A stretch of DNA of 64,000 bases, taken from assembly GCA_025998675.1 (NCBI GenBank), contig AP024673.1:771221-835220 (forward strand), given 5' to 3'. The position numbers and the translations under genes are program-made. Of the stretch, positions 48,778-57,067 are shown piece after piece (position 1 is the stretch's first letter; each line of letters starts with the position of its first letter). A model generated the notes under the pieces. The model saw only the letters and a list, made by a program, of their open reading frames with translations, was not told the DNA's origin and made no database searches. The stretch comes from Fimbriimonadales bacterium. Lineage in GTDB: Bacteria; Armatimonadota; Fimbriimonadia; Fimbriimonadales; GBS-DC.

Positions 48778-50766
48778 ATGAAAACAGCGCGAGGGATGAT
48801 TCTGCTAATCTTAATGTTTCTACTGACCACAGTGTCTGTGGGATGGGCACAAGAGAGCCTGAGCCGTATCTGGATGCGTGCAGGATTTCCAAGCAATCTC
48901 AACCAGTCTGCCATTTCGCCCGATGGGCTGGTCGCCATCGCGGGCGGGGGCATAACAGTGCCGCTGGTACGCAAGGACGACGGGTTGGTGGCGCGCGAAA
49001 TACGAATCCCCGCGGGGTACGGATCTGCCAATTCGGTAGCGTTTTCCGCGGACGGCAGCCACCTGGCAATAGGAACGAACCTCGGCGCGGTATGGATTAT
49101 GCGCGTCGCGGATGGTGCGCCTGTACGCGTCGTCTATCCGTTTGTCACAGCAATCAATTCAGTCGCTTTCTCCCCCGATATGCAGTACCTTGCATGTGCC
49201 TCCACCTGCTGCAACGCAGTGCAGGTGATACGCCTCTCGGACGGGGCGCTGGTGCGCACGCTCCTGTCTGCCTACGCGTCCAAAGTTGCCTTCTCGTCCG
49301 ACGGAACGCGCCTGCTGACGGCTGGACACTATCATATTCGCTTGTGGCAGTTTCCTGAAGGCACCCTGTTGTTGAGCCTACCGACGACCGACCAGACCTT
49401 CAACTCGGCAGTGGCGGCGGCGCTTTCGCCTGATGGGCAACACATCACAGGCAATTTCGCTACTCCGCGTCAGCTGCGCCTGTGGCGCGCGACAGACGGC
49501 GCACTATTGGGGTACGCCATCTACACCGTCTCTCCGATGAGTGATGTTCATTTCACCCGTGATGGGACACAGATTGTGAGTGCGCACGAGGACGCGATTC
49601 TGGTGTGGGATGCAACGAACCTGACCGTGGCCCAGAATATACCGTTCGCCGCCCTGCATCTGGCAATGGCGCATGACGGCGTCCATTTCGTGACCACCAA
49701 CCGCCGCTTCGCTCACCTGTGGCGGTTGGTGGATGTGCTGCCAACGCAGGAACTTTCCAGCTTTGTGAATCGGATCGACGATATCGCTTACGCTCCCAAC
49801 GGGGAGGTGCTGGTGTCCATCAGCAGTAGCTCGCTGCGTGTTTGGGATGCGCGCTCAGGCGAGCTGCTGGCGGGATCGTCTACATTCGGCGAGACGGTGG
49901 CAGTATCGCCCGATACATCGCTGATTGCTGTCGGGGGGTACACTCTCGGCATTGGGCTCTACAACTGGCGCACAAGGCAATGGATTAACAAGTGGAGTAC
50001 CAGCCCCTATTTGAGGCAGCTGGAATTCTCGCCCGATGGGAGCAAACTGGGCGCCGCAATTGGCAATCGCGCCGTGTTCTACCCGTTGGATACCTATACA
50101 CCGTTCGCGGTCAATCGCTCGAACCCTGTTATGGGGGTGCGATGGGTCGACTCTCAGCGCTGCCTGATCCTGGATTCTGCTGGCAATCTCGTACTCTGGA
50201 ACCTGACGGAGAATCGCCTTGAGCGTTCTCTTAGCCTGTCGAGCGGGGCAAGCGGCGTCACGATAACCCCACAGCGGCACATGGCGCTGGTGAACCTGAC
50301 CACCTATCTGGCAGTGGTTCGCCTGCCTGACCTCACTCTGGTTCGCCTGCTCACGGGCGCGCCAGCGAACTTGCTCTCGGCGCAGCTCACCCCTAATGGA
50401 CGGTATGCCGTTGCAGGAGATGCTGCTGGGCGGATTATTGTCTGGCGCGTCTCGGACGGCGCTATAGTACTGCAGGACACCCGGGAAATCGGCGCTCAGC
50501 CCGAAGTCGCAATCAATCGCGTCGCTGTTGCGCCATCGGGAGACACGCTCGCCTATGCCCGCAGTGATGCGAACCTGGTCGTCGCGCGTAATCCCTTCCC
50601 CCCAGAAGATGTGAACGGCGACGGTTGCGTAGACGACGCAGACCTGCTGACGGTGCTAATGGGGTTCGGCGCTAACAATCCCGACGCGGATGTGAACGGC
50701 GACGGCATCGTGGACGATGCTGATCTGATCGCCGTCCTGATGGTATTCGGCAGCAACTGTGATTGA
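48778..50766 (+). CDS. Secreted WD40-like propeller with C-terminal dockerin, copy 2
   Basis: 662 residues, paralogue of the preceding gene and 12 bp downstream with AGGAGGG as ribosome site. Signal peptide MKTARGMILLILMFLLTTVSVGWA. Propeller motifs include VAFSADGSHLAIGTNLGAVWIMRVADGAPV and FTRDGTQIVSAHEDAILVWD. The dockerin at the end has two repeats: VNGDGCVDDADLLTVLMGFG and VNGDGIVDDADLIAVLMVFG. The two genes probably arose by tandem duplication. A surface scaffold or polymer-binding role is inference. Confidence 0.88.
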   Translation: MKTARGMILLILMFLLTTVSVGWAQESLSRIWMRAGFPSNLNQSAISPDGLVAIAGGGITVPLVRKDDGLVAREIRIPAGYGSANSVAFSADGSHLAIGTNLGAVWIMRVADGAPVRVVYPFVTAINSVAFSPDMQYLACASTCCNAVQVIRLSDGALVRTLLSAYASKVAFSSDGTRLLTAGHYHIRLWQFPEGTLLLSLPTTDQTFNSAVAAALSPDGQHITGNFATPRQLRLWRATDGALLGYAIYTVSPMSDVHFTRDGTQIVSAHEDAILVWDATNLTVAQNIPFAALHLAMAHDGVHFVTTNRRFAHLWRLVDVLPTQELSSFVNRIDDIAYAPNGEVLVSISSSSLRVWDARSGELLAGSSTFGETVAVSPDTSLIAVGGYTLGIGLYNWRTRQWINKWSTSPYLRQLEFSPDGSKLGAAIGNRAVFYPLDTYTPFAVNRSNPVMGVRWVDSQRCLILDSAGNLVLWNLTENRLERSLSLSSGASGVTITPQRHMALVNLTTYLAVVRLPDLTLVRLLTGAPANLLSAQLTPNGRYAVAGDAAGRIIVWRVSDGAIVLQDTREIGAQPEVAINRVAVAPSGDTLAYARSDANLVVARNPFPPEDVNGDGCVDDADLLTVLMGFGANNPDADVNGDGIVDDADLIAVLMVFGSNCD

Positions 50767-50802
50767 CAGTTCGGGTATCCTACTACGCGGAGGATGAGAG
50801 CG

Positions 50803-51735
50803 ATGGCGCTTACAGAAACCCGACTGTATCCCGGCATGGGGCTGACCACCACGAAAGCCCCGTTTATCGAGGTCGCCCGCAGCCGCGGCGAGCTGTATAT
50901 CGAGCAACCCTACGAGCTGTATTCCGAAGAGAACCACGAAGCGTGGCGACGGCTGTATGCCCGCATTCAAGACCGCTGGCAGCGCTACGCCACCGAGAAG
51001 TTTCTGGAGGGCGTGTCGAAGCTGTGCCTGGACCCCAACCGCGTGCCGCGACTGGACGATGTGAACCAGTTCCTCGCGCCGCTGACGGGGTTCAAGGCGA
51101 AGGCGGTGTCGGGCTATGTGCCCGCGTACATCTTCTTCGATTGCCTGCGCCGCCGCGAGTTCCCCACCACCATCACCGTGCGCGACATCCACTCGCTGGA
51201 CTACCTGCCCGAACCCGACATCTTCCATGACATCGCCGGGCACGTGCCGATGCACACGGACAAACGCTTCGCCGACACGCTGGTGCGCTTCGGCGAGGCG
51301 GCGCACACCGCCGCGCGAATCGTGCAGGAAATCAAAGACCCCGAGTTGCAGGTGCAGCGCATTATCAGCATCACGCGCGCGCTGGCGCGATTCTTCTGGT
51401 TCACCATCGAGTTCGGGCTGATGCGCGGCAAAAACGGCGAGTTGAAGGTGTACGGCAGCGGGCTGCTCAGCTCCTACGGCGAAATCGCCCACGCCATCGA
51501 GTCGCCCGATGTGCAACGCTACCCCATCCAGCTCGAGTGGGTCATCAATCAGTATTTCGAGATTGACCACTACCAGCCGCTGCTGTTCATCGTCGACTCG
51601 TTCGACCACCTGTTCGACCTCGTGGATCAGCTGGAGCGATGGATGCTGGAGGGCAGGCTGAACAATGTCGCGCCCGGCGAGCCGAATATGAGCGAGGAGG
51701 ACATCCGCAGCTTCCTCGAGGCGACGGTGGACTGA
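50803..51735 (+). CDS. Biopterin-dependent aromatic amino acid hydroxylase (phenylalanine 4-monooxygenase-like)
   Basis: 310 residues. Non-heme iron enzyme that in characterised bacteria converts phenylalanine to tyrosine with tetrahydropterin and O2. The iron triad is visible: H142 and H147 in FHDIAGHVPMH and E203 in FFWFTIEFGL. LLSSYGEI is also conserved. The ATG at 50803 has GGAGG 9 nt upstream; a Met three codons earlier abuts the Shine-Dalgarno. No regulatory ACT domain is present, as in other bacterial forms. It implies an aerobic lifestyle. The maf gene follows by two bases. Confidence 0.92.
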   Translation: MALTETRLYPGMGLTTTKAPFIEVARSRGELYIEQPYELYSEENHEAWRRLYARIQDRWQRYATEKFLEGVSKLCLDPNRVPRLDDVNQFLAPLTGFKAKAVSGYVPAYIFFDCLRRREFPTTITVRDIHSLDYLPEPDIFHDIAGHVPMHTDKRFADTLVRFGEAAHTAARIVQEIKDPELQVQRIISITRALARFFWFTIEFGLMRGKNGELKVYGSGLLSSYGEIAHAIESPDVQRYPIQLEWVINQYFEIDHYQPLLFIVDSFDHLFDLVDQLERWMLEGRLNNVAPGEPNMSEEDIRSFLEATVD

Positions 51736-51737
51736 GG

Positions 51738-52346
51738 ATGGAATCGCTGCGCTGGGTGCTGGCTTCGCAGTCGCCGCGCCGGCAGTCGCTGTTGCGGGCG
51801 TTCGGCAGACCGTTTGAAGTCCACCCGGCGCAGATTGAGGAGCATCTGCCTGAGCGCACGGCGCGCCCTGCGCTGCTCGGCAAGCGACTGGCGCGCGCGA
51901 AGGCGGAGGCGGTCGCGCCGTGTTATTCGGACGCGCTGATTATCGCCGCCGATACGCTGGTGGTCATCGACGGGCGCGTGCTGGGCAAGCCCGCCGACGA
52001 GCGCGAGGCGTTCGAGATGCTGCGCCTGCTGTCGGGACGCACGCACACAGTGATTACCGCGCTGTGCCTGCTGCTGCGCCGCGAGGGACGCACCGTGCGC
52101 ACAGTGCTGGACGCCCCGCGCTCGCGCGTTACCTTCCGCCCCCTCAGCGATGCGTGGATTCGCTGGTATATCTCGACAGGCGAGCCATTCGACAAGGCGG
52201 GCGCGTATGGCATTCAGGAGTACGGCGCGTTGCTGATTGAGCGCGTGCAGGGCTGCTACTTCAATGTGGTCGGGCTGCCGCTGGCGACGCTGGCGCAGCG
52301 ACTGGAAGAGCTAGGGCTGTGGTCGCCCGTCCCACAGGTAAAATGA
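51738..52346 (+). CDS. maf: Maf-like nucleoside triphosphate pyrophosphatase
   Basis: 202 residues. It hydrolyses non-canonical or UTP/dTTP-type nucleotides in characterised homologues. Motifs: LASQSPRRQSLL at 8-19, AADTLVVIDGRVLGKP near 70-85, SGRTHTVITA, and the late GEPFDKAGAYGIQEYG. The start at 51738 lies two bases after the hydroxylase stop. The end overlaps the -10 of fic. Confidence 0.93.
   Translation: MESLRWVLASQSPRRQSLLRAFGRPFEVHPAQIEEHLPERTARPALLGKRLARAKAEAVAPCYSDALIIAADTLVVIDGRVLGKPADEREAFEMLRLLSGRTHTVITALCLLLRREGRTVRTVLDAPRSRVTFRPLSDAWIRWYISTGEPFDKAGAYGIQEYGALLIERVQGCYFNVVGLPLATLAQRLEELGLWSPVPQVK
52339..52344 (+). promoter_or_regulatory. -10 element (GG)TAAAAT, likely leaderless, for fic
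   Basis: 6 nt before the GTG at 52351. It overlaps the maf stop codon. Confidence 0.5.
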
Positions 52347-52350
52347 GGGC

Positions 52351-53520
52351 GTGCGCGCCGAGCAGTTCAGCAAGGAGACCTGGGGACGCCTGATTCGCGT
52401 CGGCTCAGGCAAGGGTAGCTACTGGGCGTATGCGCCCAATCCCTTGCCGCCGCCCCTGCAGTACGACTCCGAGCTAATCAGTGCGCTTTCAGCAGCCGAT
52501 CGCGCGCTGGGCGAGCTGTCCGGGCTGGGACGCGCCCTGCCCAATCCCTATCTGCTGGCGCGACCGCTCACCGCGCGCGAAGCCGTGCTGTCTTCACGAA
52601 TCGAGGGCACGCAGGCGGAACTGCTCGACCTCTATGTGTACGAGTCGGGACATCAGGCGCGCACGGGCGCTGCGGTTGCCCCCGACACGCGCGAGGTGTA
52701 TCAGTACATTCAGGCGATGGAGCACGCACTGAACCGCCTGCGCGAGCTGCCCGTAAGCCTGCGCCTGATTCAGGAGACGCACAGGGTGCTGATGGAGGGC
52801 ATGCGTGGCGGCTACACTGCGCCAGGCGAGTTCCGCACGGTGCAGAACTGGATTGGAGCGCCCGGCTGCCCCATCGACGAGGCGCGCTTCGTGCCGCCCC
52901 CGCCCGACGAAATGCGTCAGTGCCTCTACCAGCTGGAGAACTACCTGCACGCTGAGAATAGCCACCCGCCGCTGGTGCGGCTCGCGCTCATTCACTACCA
53001 GTTCGAAGCCATCCACCCCTTTCTGGACGGCAACGGACGGATGGGACGATTGCTGATTATTCTGCTGATGGTTCACTGGGGGCTGTTGCCCTCGCCGCTA
53101 CTTTACCTGAGTGAGTATTTCGAGCGTCATCGGCAGGCGTACTATGACCTGCTTCTAACAGTGAGCACAGAGGCGCGCTGGCGCGACTGGCTGCTGTTTT
53201 TCCTGCACGGCGTGCGCGAGCAGAGTATTCGCGCAGTGGAGACGCTTCGCGCGATACAGTCGCTGCAAGAAGGCTGGCGGGCGCTCGTCGCGAACGCTGG
53301 CGTGCGCTCGGCGGTTGTCGCCCGCGCGCTTGAACTACTGATAGAGCGACCTGTGCTTACTGCGCGCGTGCTCCAACAGGCAGCGCACTGCTCCCATGTC
53401 GCCGCCAACAGTGCGCTCGCCCAACTTCAGGAGCTTGGCATACTCTCTGTGCAGGGCGCGTCCCGCCCGCGTCTCTATGTGGCGCACGAACTGCTGCGCC
53501 TGCTTCAGTCGCCGATGTAA
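52351..53520 (+). CDS. Fic/DOC family adenylyltransferase with N-terminal inhibitory helix
   Basis: 389 residues, GTG start. The catalytic motif HPFLDGNGRMGR begins at H222. The autoinhibitory motif S/T-x3-E-G is present in the N-terminal part (S81 to E85, SSRIEG), so it is a class II, self-inhibited Fic protein. The C-terminal ~100 residues resemble a winged-helix DNA-binding end (VLQQAAHCSHVAANSALAQLQELGIL). It transfers AMP or similar groups to proteins in known members; the target is unknown. No separate antitoxin is needed. Confidence 0.92.
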   Translation: MRAEQFSKETWGRLIRVGSGKGSYWAYAPNPLPPPLQYDSELISALSAADRALGELSGLGRALPNPYLLARPLTAREAVLSSRIEGTQAELLDLYVYESGHQARTGAAVAPDTREVYQYIQAMEHALNRLRELPVSLRLIQETHRVLMEGMRGGYTAPGEFRTVQNWIGAPGCPIDEARFVPPPPDEMRQCLYQLENYLHAENSHPPLVRLALIHYQFEAIHPFLDGNGRMGRLLIILLMVHWGLLPSPLLYLSEYFERHRQAYYDLLLTVSTEARWRDWLLFFLHGVREQSIRAVETLRAIQSLQEGWRALVANAGVRSAVVARALELLIERPVLTARVLQQAAHCSHVAANSALAQLQELGILSVQGASRPRLYVAHELLRLLQSPM

Positions 53521-53597
53521 GCCAACTTACACTGACTGCCCCGTTATGTAAGCAAACCGCATGAAAGGTTTCAAATGTGGAGCACAGCCACACGGGG

Positions 53598-53617
53598 TAT
53601 AATCCCCCCACGAGGAG
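53598..53617 (+). promoter_or_regulatory. Promoter -10 and Shine-Dalgarno of the aminotransferase gene
   Basis: TATAAT (53598-53603, GG in front) and GAGGAG (53612-53617), 10 nt before the ATG at 53628. An in-frame ATG at 53577 lies upstream of the -10 and is rejected. Confidence 0.6.
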
Positions 53618-53627
53618 CGACGGTGCG

Positions 53628-54902
53628 ATGAGAGAGTTTCCGCAACATCCGGAGGCGTTCACCGACGAGATTGCTGAGCTGACCGAGCGCTACCTGAACC
53701 CCGGACTGGCGAAGGTGCTGCGCTTTGCGGGGCTGGGCGTGGAGTGGTACGCCGAGGGCTGCTATATCTGGGACGCGCAGGGACGCAAGTTTCTGGACTG
53801 TCTGGGCGGCTACGGCATGTTCGCGCTGGGACACCGCCATCCGAAGGTCGTCGAGGCGGTCAAACGCCAGCTCGACATGATGCCGATGCCCAGCAAAATC
53901 ATGTTCAACGCGCCGCAGGCGAAACTCGCGGCGAAGCTGGCAGAAGTGCTGCCGGGCGACCTGCAATACACCTTTTTCTGCAATTCGGGCACAGAGGCGG
54001 TGGAAGGCGCCATCAAGCTCGCACGCAAGGCGACGGGGCGCGTGAAGATGATCAGCGCCGTCGGCAGCTATCACGGCAAGACGATGGGCAGCCTCTCCGC
54101 CAGCGGGCGCGAGGTGTACCGCAAGCCGTTTGACCCGCTGCTGCCCGGATTTGTGCATGTGCCGTTCGGGGACGCCGACGCCGTGGAGCAGGCGTTCGAC
54201 GAGCAGACCGCTGGCGTGATTATCGAGCCGATTCAGGGCGAGGGCGGGATTCGCGTGCCGTCCGACGACTACCTGCCCCGCCTGCGCGCGCTGTGCGACC
54301 GCTACAACGCCGTGCTGATTGTCGACGAGGTGCAGACGGGTCTGGGACGCACGGGCAGGCTCTGGGGCGTGGAGCATTCGGGCGTGCGCCCCGACATCGT
54401 GACGCTCGCCAAGTCGCTCGGCGGCGGCGTGATGCCCATCGGCTCCTTCTCGGCGGGCAGCGCGCTCTGGGAAGAGATGTTCGGCGAGAACCCGCTGCTG
54501 CACACCAGCACCTTCGGCGGCAACGAACTCGCCTGCGCCGCAGGGCTGGCGACGCTGGAGGTGATTGAGCAGGAGGGATTGGTGGAAAACGCCCAGCGCG
54601 TCGGCGAGAAACTCATGCGCGGGCTGCGACAGGTGCAGGCGGAGTACCCTGACTTCGTTCAGGAAGTGCGCGGGCGCGGGCTGATGATTGGCGTCGAGTT
54701 CCACGAGGCGGACTTCGGCGAGCTGACCATCACCAACATGATTCAGCGCGGGGTCATCGCCGCCTACACGCTGAACAACCCGAAGGTCATCCGCATGGAG
54801 CCGCCGCTGATTCTGACCGAACGCGACGCCGAGTTCGCACTGCAGATATTCGCCGAATCGGTCGTCGCCGCGCGCGAGCTGGTGCAGGCGGTGCTGGCTT
54901 AG
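53628..54902 (+). CDS. Class III aminotransferase (putrescine/ornithine-type)
   Basis: 424 residues, PLP-dependent, omega-amino group to 2-oxoacid. Motifs: CLGGYGMFALGHRHPKVVEAV, FFCNSGTEAVEGAIKLAR (PLP phosphate binding), YHGKTMG, LIVDEVQTGLGRTG and the Schiff-base lysine in TLAKSLGGGVMPIG. Overall it resembles PatA-type putrescine aminotransferases, but the exact substrate cannot be set by eye. The 3' end overlaps the convergent ribD by 4 bp. Confidence 0.9.
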   Translation: MREFPQHPEAFTDEIAELTERYLNPGLAKVLRFAGLGVEWYAEGCYIWDAQGRKFLDCLGGYGMFALGHRHPKVVEAVKRQLDMMPMPSKIMFNAPQAKLAAKLAEVLPGDLQYTFFCNSGTEAVEGAIKLARKATGRVKMISAVGSYHGKTMGSLSASGREVYRKPFDPLLPGFVHVPFGDADAVEQAFDEQTAGVIIEPIQGEGGIRVPSDDYLPRLRALCDRYNAVLIVDEVQTGLGRTGRLWGVEHSGVRPDIVTLAKSLGGGVMPIGSFSAGSALWEEMFGENPLLHTSTFGGNELACAAGLATLEVIEQEGLVENAQRVGEKLMRGLRQVQAEYPDFVQEVRGRGLMIGVEFHEADFGELTITNMIQRGVIAAYTLNNPKVIRMEPPLILTERDAEFALQIFAESVVAARELVQAVLA

Positions 54903-56077
54903 TCGGGATAGACCAGATCGCCCTCAATCAGCCAGTCGCCGCCGAAGCGGCGCTGGGTGATGTTGACCACCTGCACGGCGCGCGCGACTTCCGATACGCC
55001 CGTGCCCTCCAGCGCGGTACGGGCGTTCGCGCCGCCAATCAGCTTCGGCGCGTAGAAATAGGCAATCCGATTCGCCAGCTTCGCCTCCACAAACGACGCC
55101 GACACCTGTCCCCCGCCCTCCACCAGAATACTGGGGATGTTCCGTATGTGCCAGAGGTAATCCACCACCTGCCGCACATCCACACGATACGGGTCGTCGA
55201 AATCGCTATAGATGGGTTCGGTATGGACGCCCAGTTCGCTGATCCAGCGCGCCGACTTATGGAGTTCCTTGCCGTCGGGATAGTAGGGCAGTCCCTTGTA
55301 AAAAAGGATGGTGCGCGCCTCTTCTGTATCAAAGATGGGCTGTTCGTGGGGTTTTCGATGCCATCGCCACAGGCGCACCTGCGCATCGAGGACGACGCGC
55401 AGTGGCTGGTTCACCACGCCAGGCAGCCGCGCCGTGAGATGGGGACGATCGCGGATAACGGTCTCCACACCCACCAGCACCGCCCGATGTTCCGCGCGGA
55501 GCCGATGCGCCTCGCGCCGCGCCCGCGCGCCTGTAATCCACTTCGAATCGCCTGTGTGCGTGGCGATTTTGCCATCCAGGCTCATCGCTGCCTTGAGCGT
55601 GATGTAGGGACGATTGTGCCTGCGCCAGTAGAGGTAGATTCGGTTCACCGCCTCCAGCGCGCGGATGAGCTTCGCTTCGGCGGGAATGTCAGGGTTCAGC
55701 AGCTCGATTTGCAACCCAGCCTCGCGCAGTTGCTCGACGCCCCTGCCATTCACTTCGGGGTTGGGATCGAGCATCCCGACCACCACACGGGCGATTCGGG
55801 CGTCGCGCACCGCATCCGTGCAGGGCGGCGTGCGTCCGTGATGGCAGCACGGCTCCAGCGTCACATAGAGCGTCGCGCCCTGCGCGTGCGCGCCCGCCTG
55901 CTGCAGCGCGTAGACTTCGGCGTGCGCCGCGCCCGCATAGGGATGGAACCCCTCCCCCACCAGCGCGCCGTCTTTGACCACCACCGCCCCCACATGCGGA
56001 TTGGGCGCAGGATAGCCGCGCTGCGCCAGCCGAATCGCTCGGCGCATCCACTGCAAATCCTGCTCACTCAGCGCCAT
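54899..56077 (-). CDS. ribD: Bifunctional riboflavin deaminase/reductase
   Basis: 392 residues. The deaminase half (1-145) has zinc ligands H52-A-E54, C77 and C86 in PCCHHGRTPPC. The reductase half (about 150-392) starts PYITLKAAMSLDGKIATHTG and has ILVEGGGQVSASFVEAKLANR. It catalyses two steps between GTP cyclohydrolase II product and the ribitylamino-uracil precursor. It is slightly longer than typical (~365-380), with an insertion near 240-300. It overlaps the small membrane protein gene by 14 bp at its 5' end. Confidence 0.95.
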   Translation of the reverse strand: MALSEQDLQWMRRAIRLAQRGYPAPNPHVGAVVVKDGALVGEGFHPYAGAAHAEVYALQQAGAHAQGATLYVTLEPCCHHGRTPPCTDAVRDARIARVVVGMLDPNPEVNGRGVEQLREAGLQIELLNPDIPAEAKLIRALEAVNRIYLYWRRHNRPYITLKAAMSLDGKIATHTGDSKWITGARARREAHRLRAEHRAVLVGVETVIRDRPHLTARLPGVVNQPLRVVLDAQVRLWRWHRKPHEQPIFDTEEARTILFYKGLPYYPDGKELHKSARWISELGVHTEPIYSDFDDPYRVDVRQVVDYLWHIRNIPSILVEGGGQVSASFVEAKLANRIAYFYAPKLIGGANARTALEGTGVSEVARAVQVVNITQRRFGGDWLIEGDLVYPD

Positions 56078-56396
56078 TTTTGCCTCCCTGCTCGCGTTCC
56101 CGACGCTTGCGGTAGTCGGCGCGAATCTGCTCGGTCATCTCCTCAAACGCCGCGCGGTGCGCCCGGCGGTACTGCTCGGCAATTTGCTGGATGTCCTTCA
56201 GGGCGACCCAGATGAGCGCAAACAGCAATGCGACCGCCGCGACCAGCAACACGCTCGCCGCCAGCAGCCACAACCGCTTCTCGTCGGCGGTCTCACGCGG
56301 CAGCGCGTTCAGCACAACCACCCGAAGCGGGATGAGCGCAATCAACGCCCCCAGCAAAATCGCCATCCATACGCGGTACGATAGTCGTTTTTTCAT
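56064..56396 (-). CDS. Small two-TM membrane protein
   Basis: 110 residues: hydrophobic segments at about 10-30 and 44-67, then a charged helical tail (about 68-110, many Arg/Glu). Not recognised. It overlaps rpe (ATGA) and ribD (14 bp), so it is firmly inside the operon. Confidence 0.65.
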   Translation of the reverse strand: MKKRLSYRVWMAILLGALIALIPLRVVVLNALPRETADEKRLWLLAASVLLVAAVALLFALIWVALKDIQQIAEQYRRAHRAAFEEMTEQIRADYRKRREREQGGKNGAE

Positions 56397-57067
56397 GCGC
56401 GTTGACTCATCAGGGCAAGGCGAAGCGCGTCGATGCCCGCCTGCGGCGTCGGCGCACGGAACACGCTGGAGCCTGCCACCAGCGCCTGCGCGCCGTTTTC
56501 TACCAGCTGCCGAGCGTTCTCCGGCGAGACGCCGCCGTCCACCTGCAGTAGCACATGGGGCGCATCGCGCTGAATCAACGCCGCCGCCTCGCGAATCTTG
56601 GGGTACATCAGCTCAATAAACGCCTGCCCGCCAAACCCAGGGTTCACCGTCATCACCAGCAGCAGGTCAATCGCAGGCAGCACATAGCGCACGCTCTCCA
56701 GCGGGGTGTGCGGGTTCAGCGCGACGCCCACGCCACAGCCCAGCTCGCGAATCTGCTGAATCACGCGGTGCAGATGGGGGCACACCTCCACATGCACGGT
56801 TATACTGTTCGCGCCTGCCTGCGCGAAATCGGGGATGAGCCGCTCTGGACGCTCAATCATCAGATGCACATCGAAGGGCAGCGACGAATGGGGGCGCAGC
56901 GCCGCGACCATCGGCGCGCCGAAGGTCAGATTCGGCACGAAGTGCCCATCCATCACATCAAAATGTATCCAGTCCGCGCCGCCCTCGGTGAGCGCGACGA
57001 CCGCCTCGCGCATCGCGCCGAAGTCGGCGGAGAGAATCGACGGGGCAATTAGCGGCGGCGTTTTCAT
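56393..57067 (-). CDS. rpe: Ribulose-phosphate 3-epimerase
   Basis: 224 residues, complete TIM barrel of the pentose phosphate pathway. Motifs: APSILSADF, HFDVMDGHFVPNLTFG (metal His and Asp), FDVHLMIERPE, LLVMTVNPGFGGQAF and VDGGVSPEN. It overlaps the upstream pseudokinase stop by four bases. Rpe next to a PASTA kinase recalls the pknB-rsgA-rpe order of other bacteria; rsgA is absent here. Confidence 0.97.
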   Translation of the reverse strand: MKTPPLIAPSILSADFGAMREAVVALTEGGADWIHFDVMDGHFVPNLTFGAPMVAALRPHSSLPFDVHLMIERPERLIPDFAQAGANSITVHVEVCPHLHRVIQQIRELGCGVGVALNPHTPLESVRYVLPAIDLLLVMTVNPGFGGQAFIELMYPKIREAAALIQRDAPHVLLQVDGGVSPENARQLVENGAQALVAGSSVFRAPTPQAGIDALRLALMSQRA

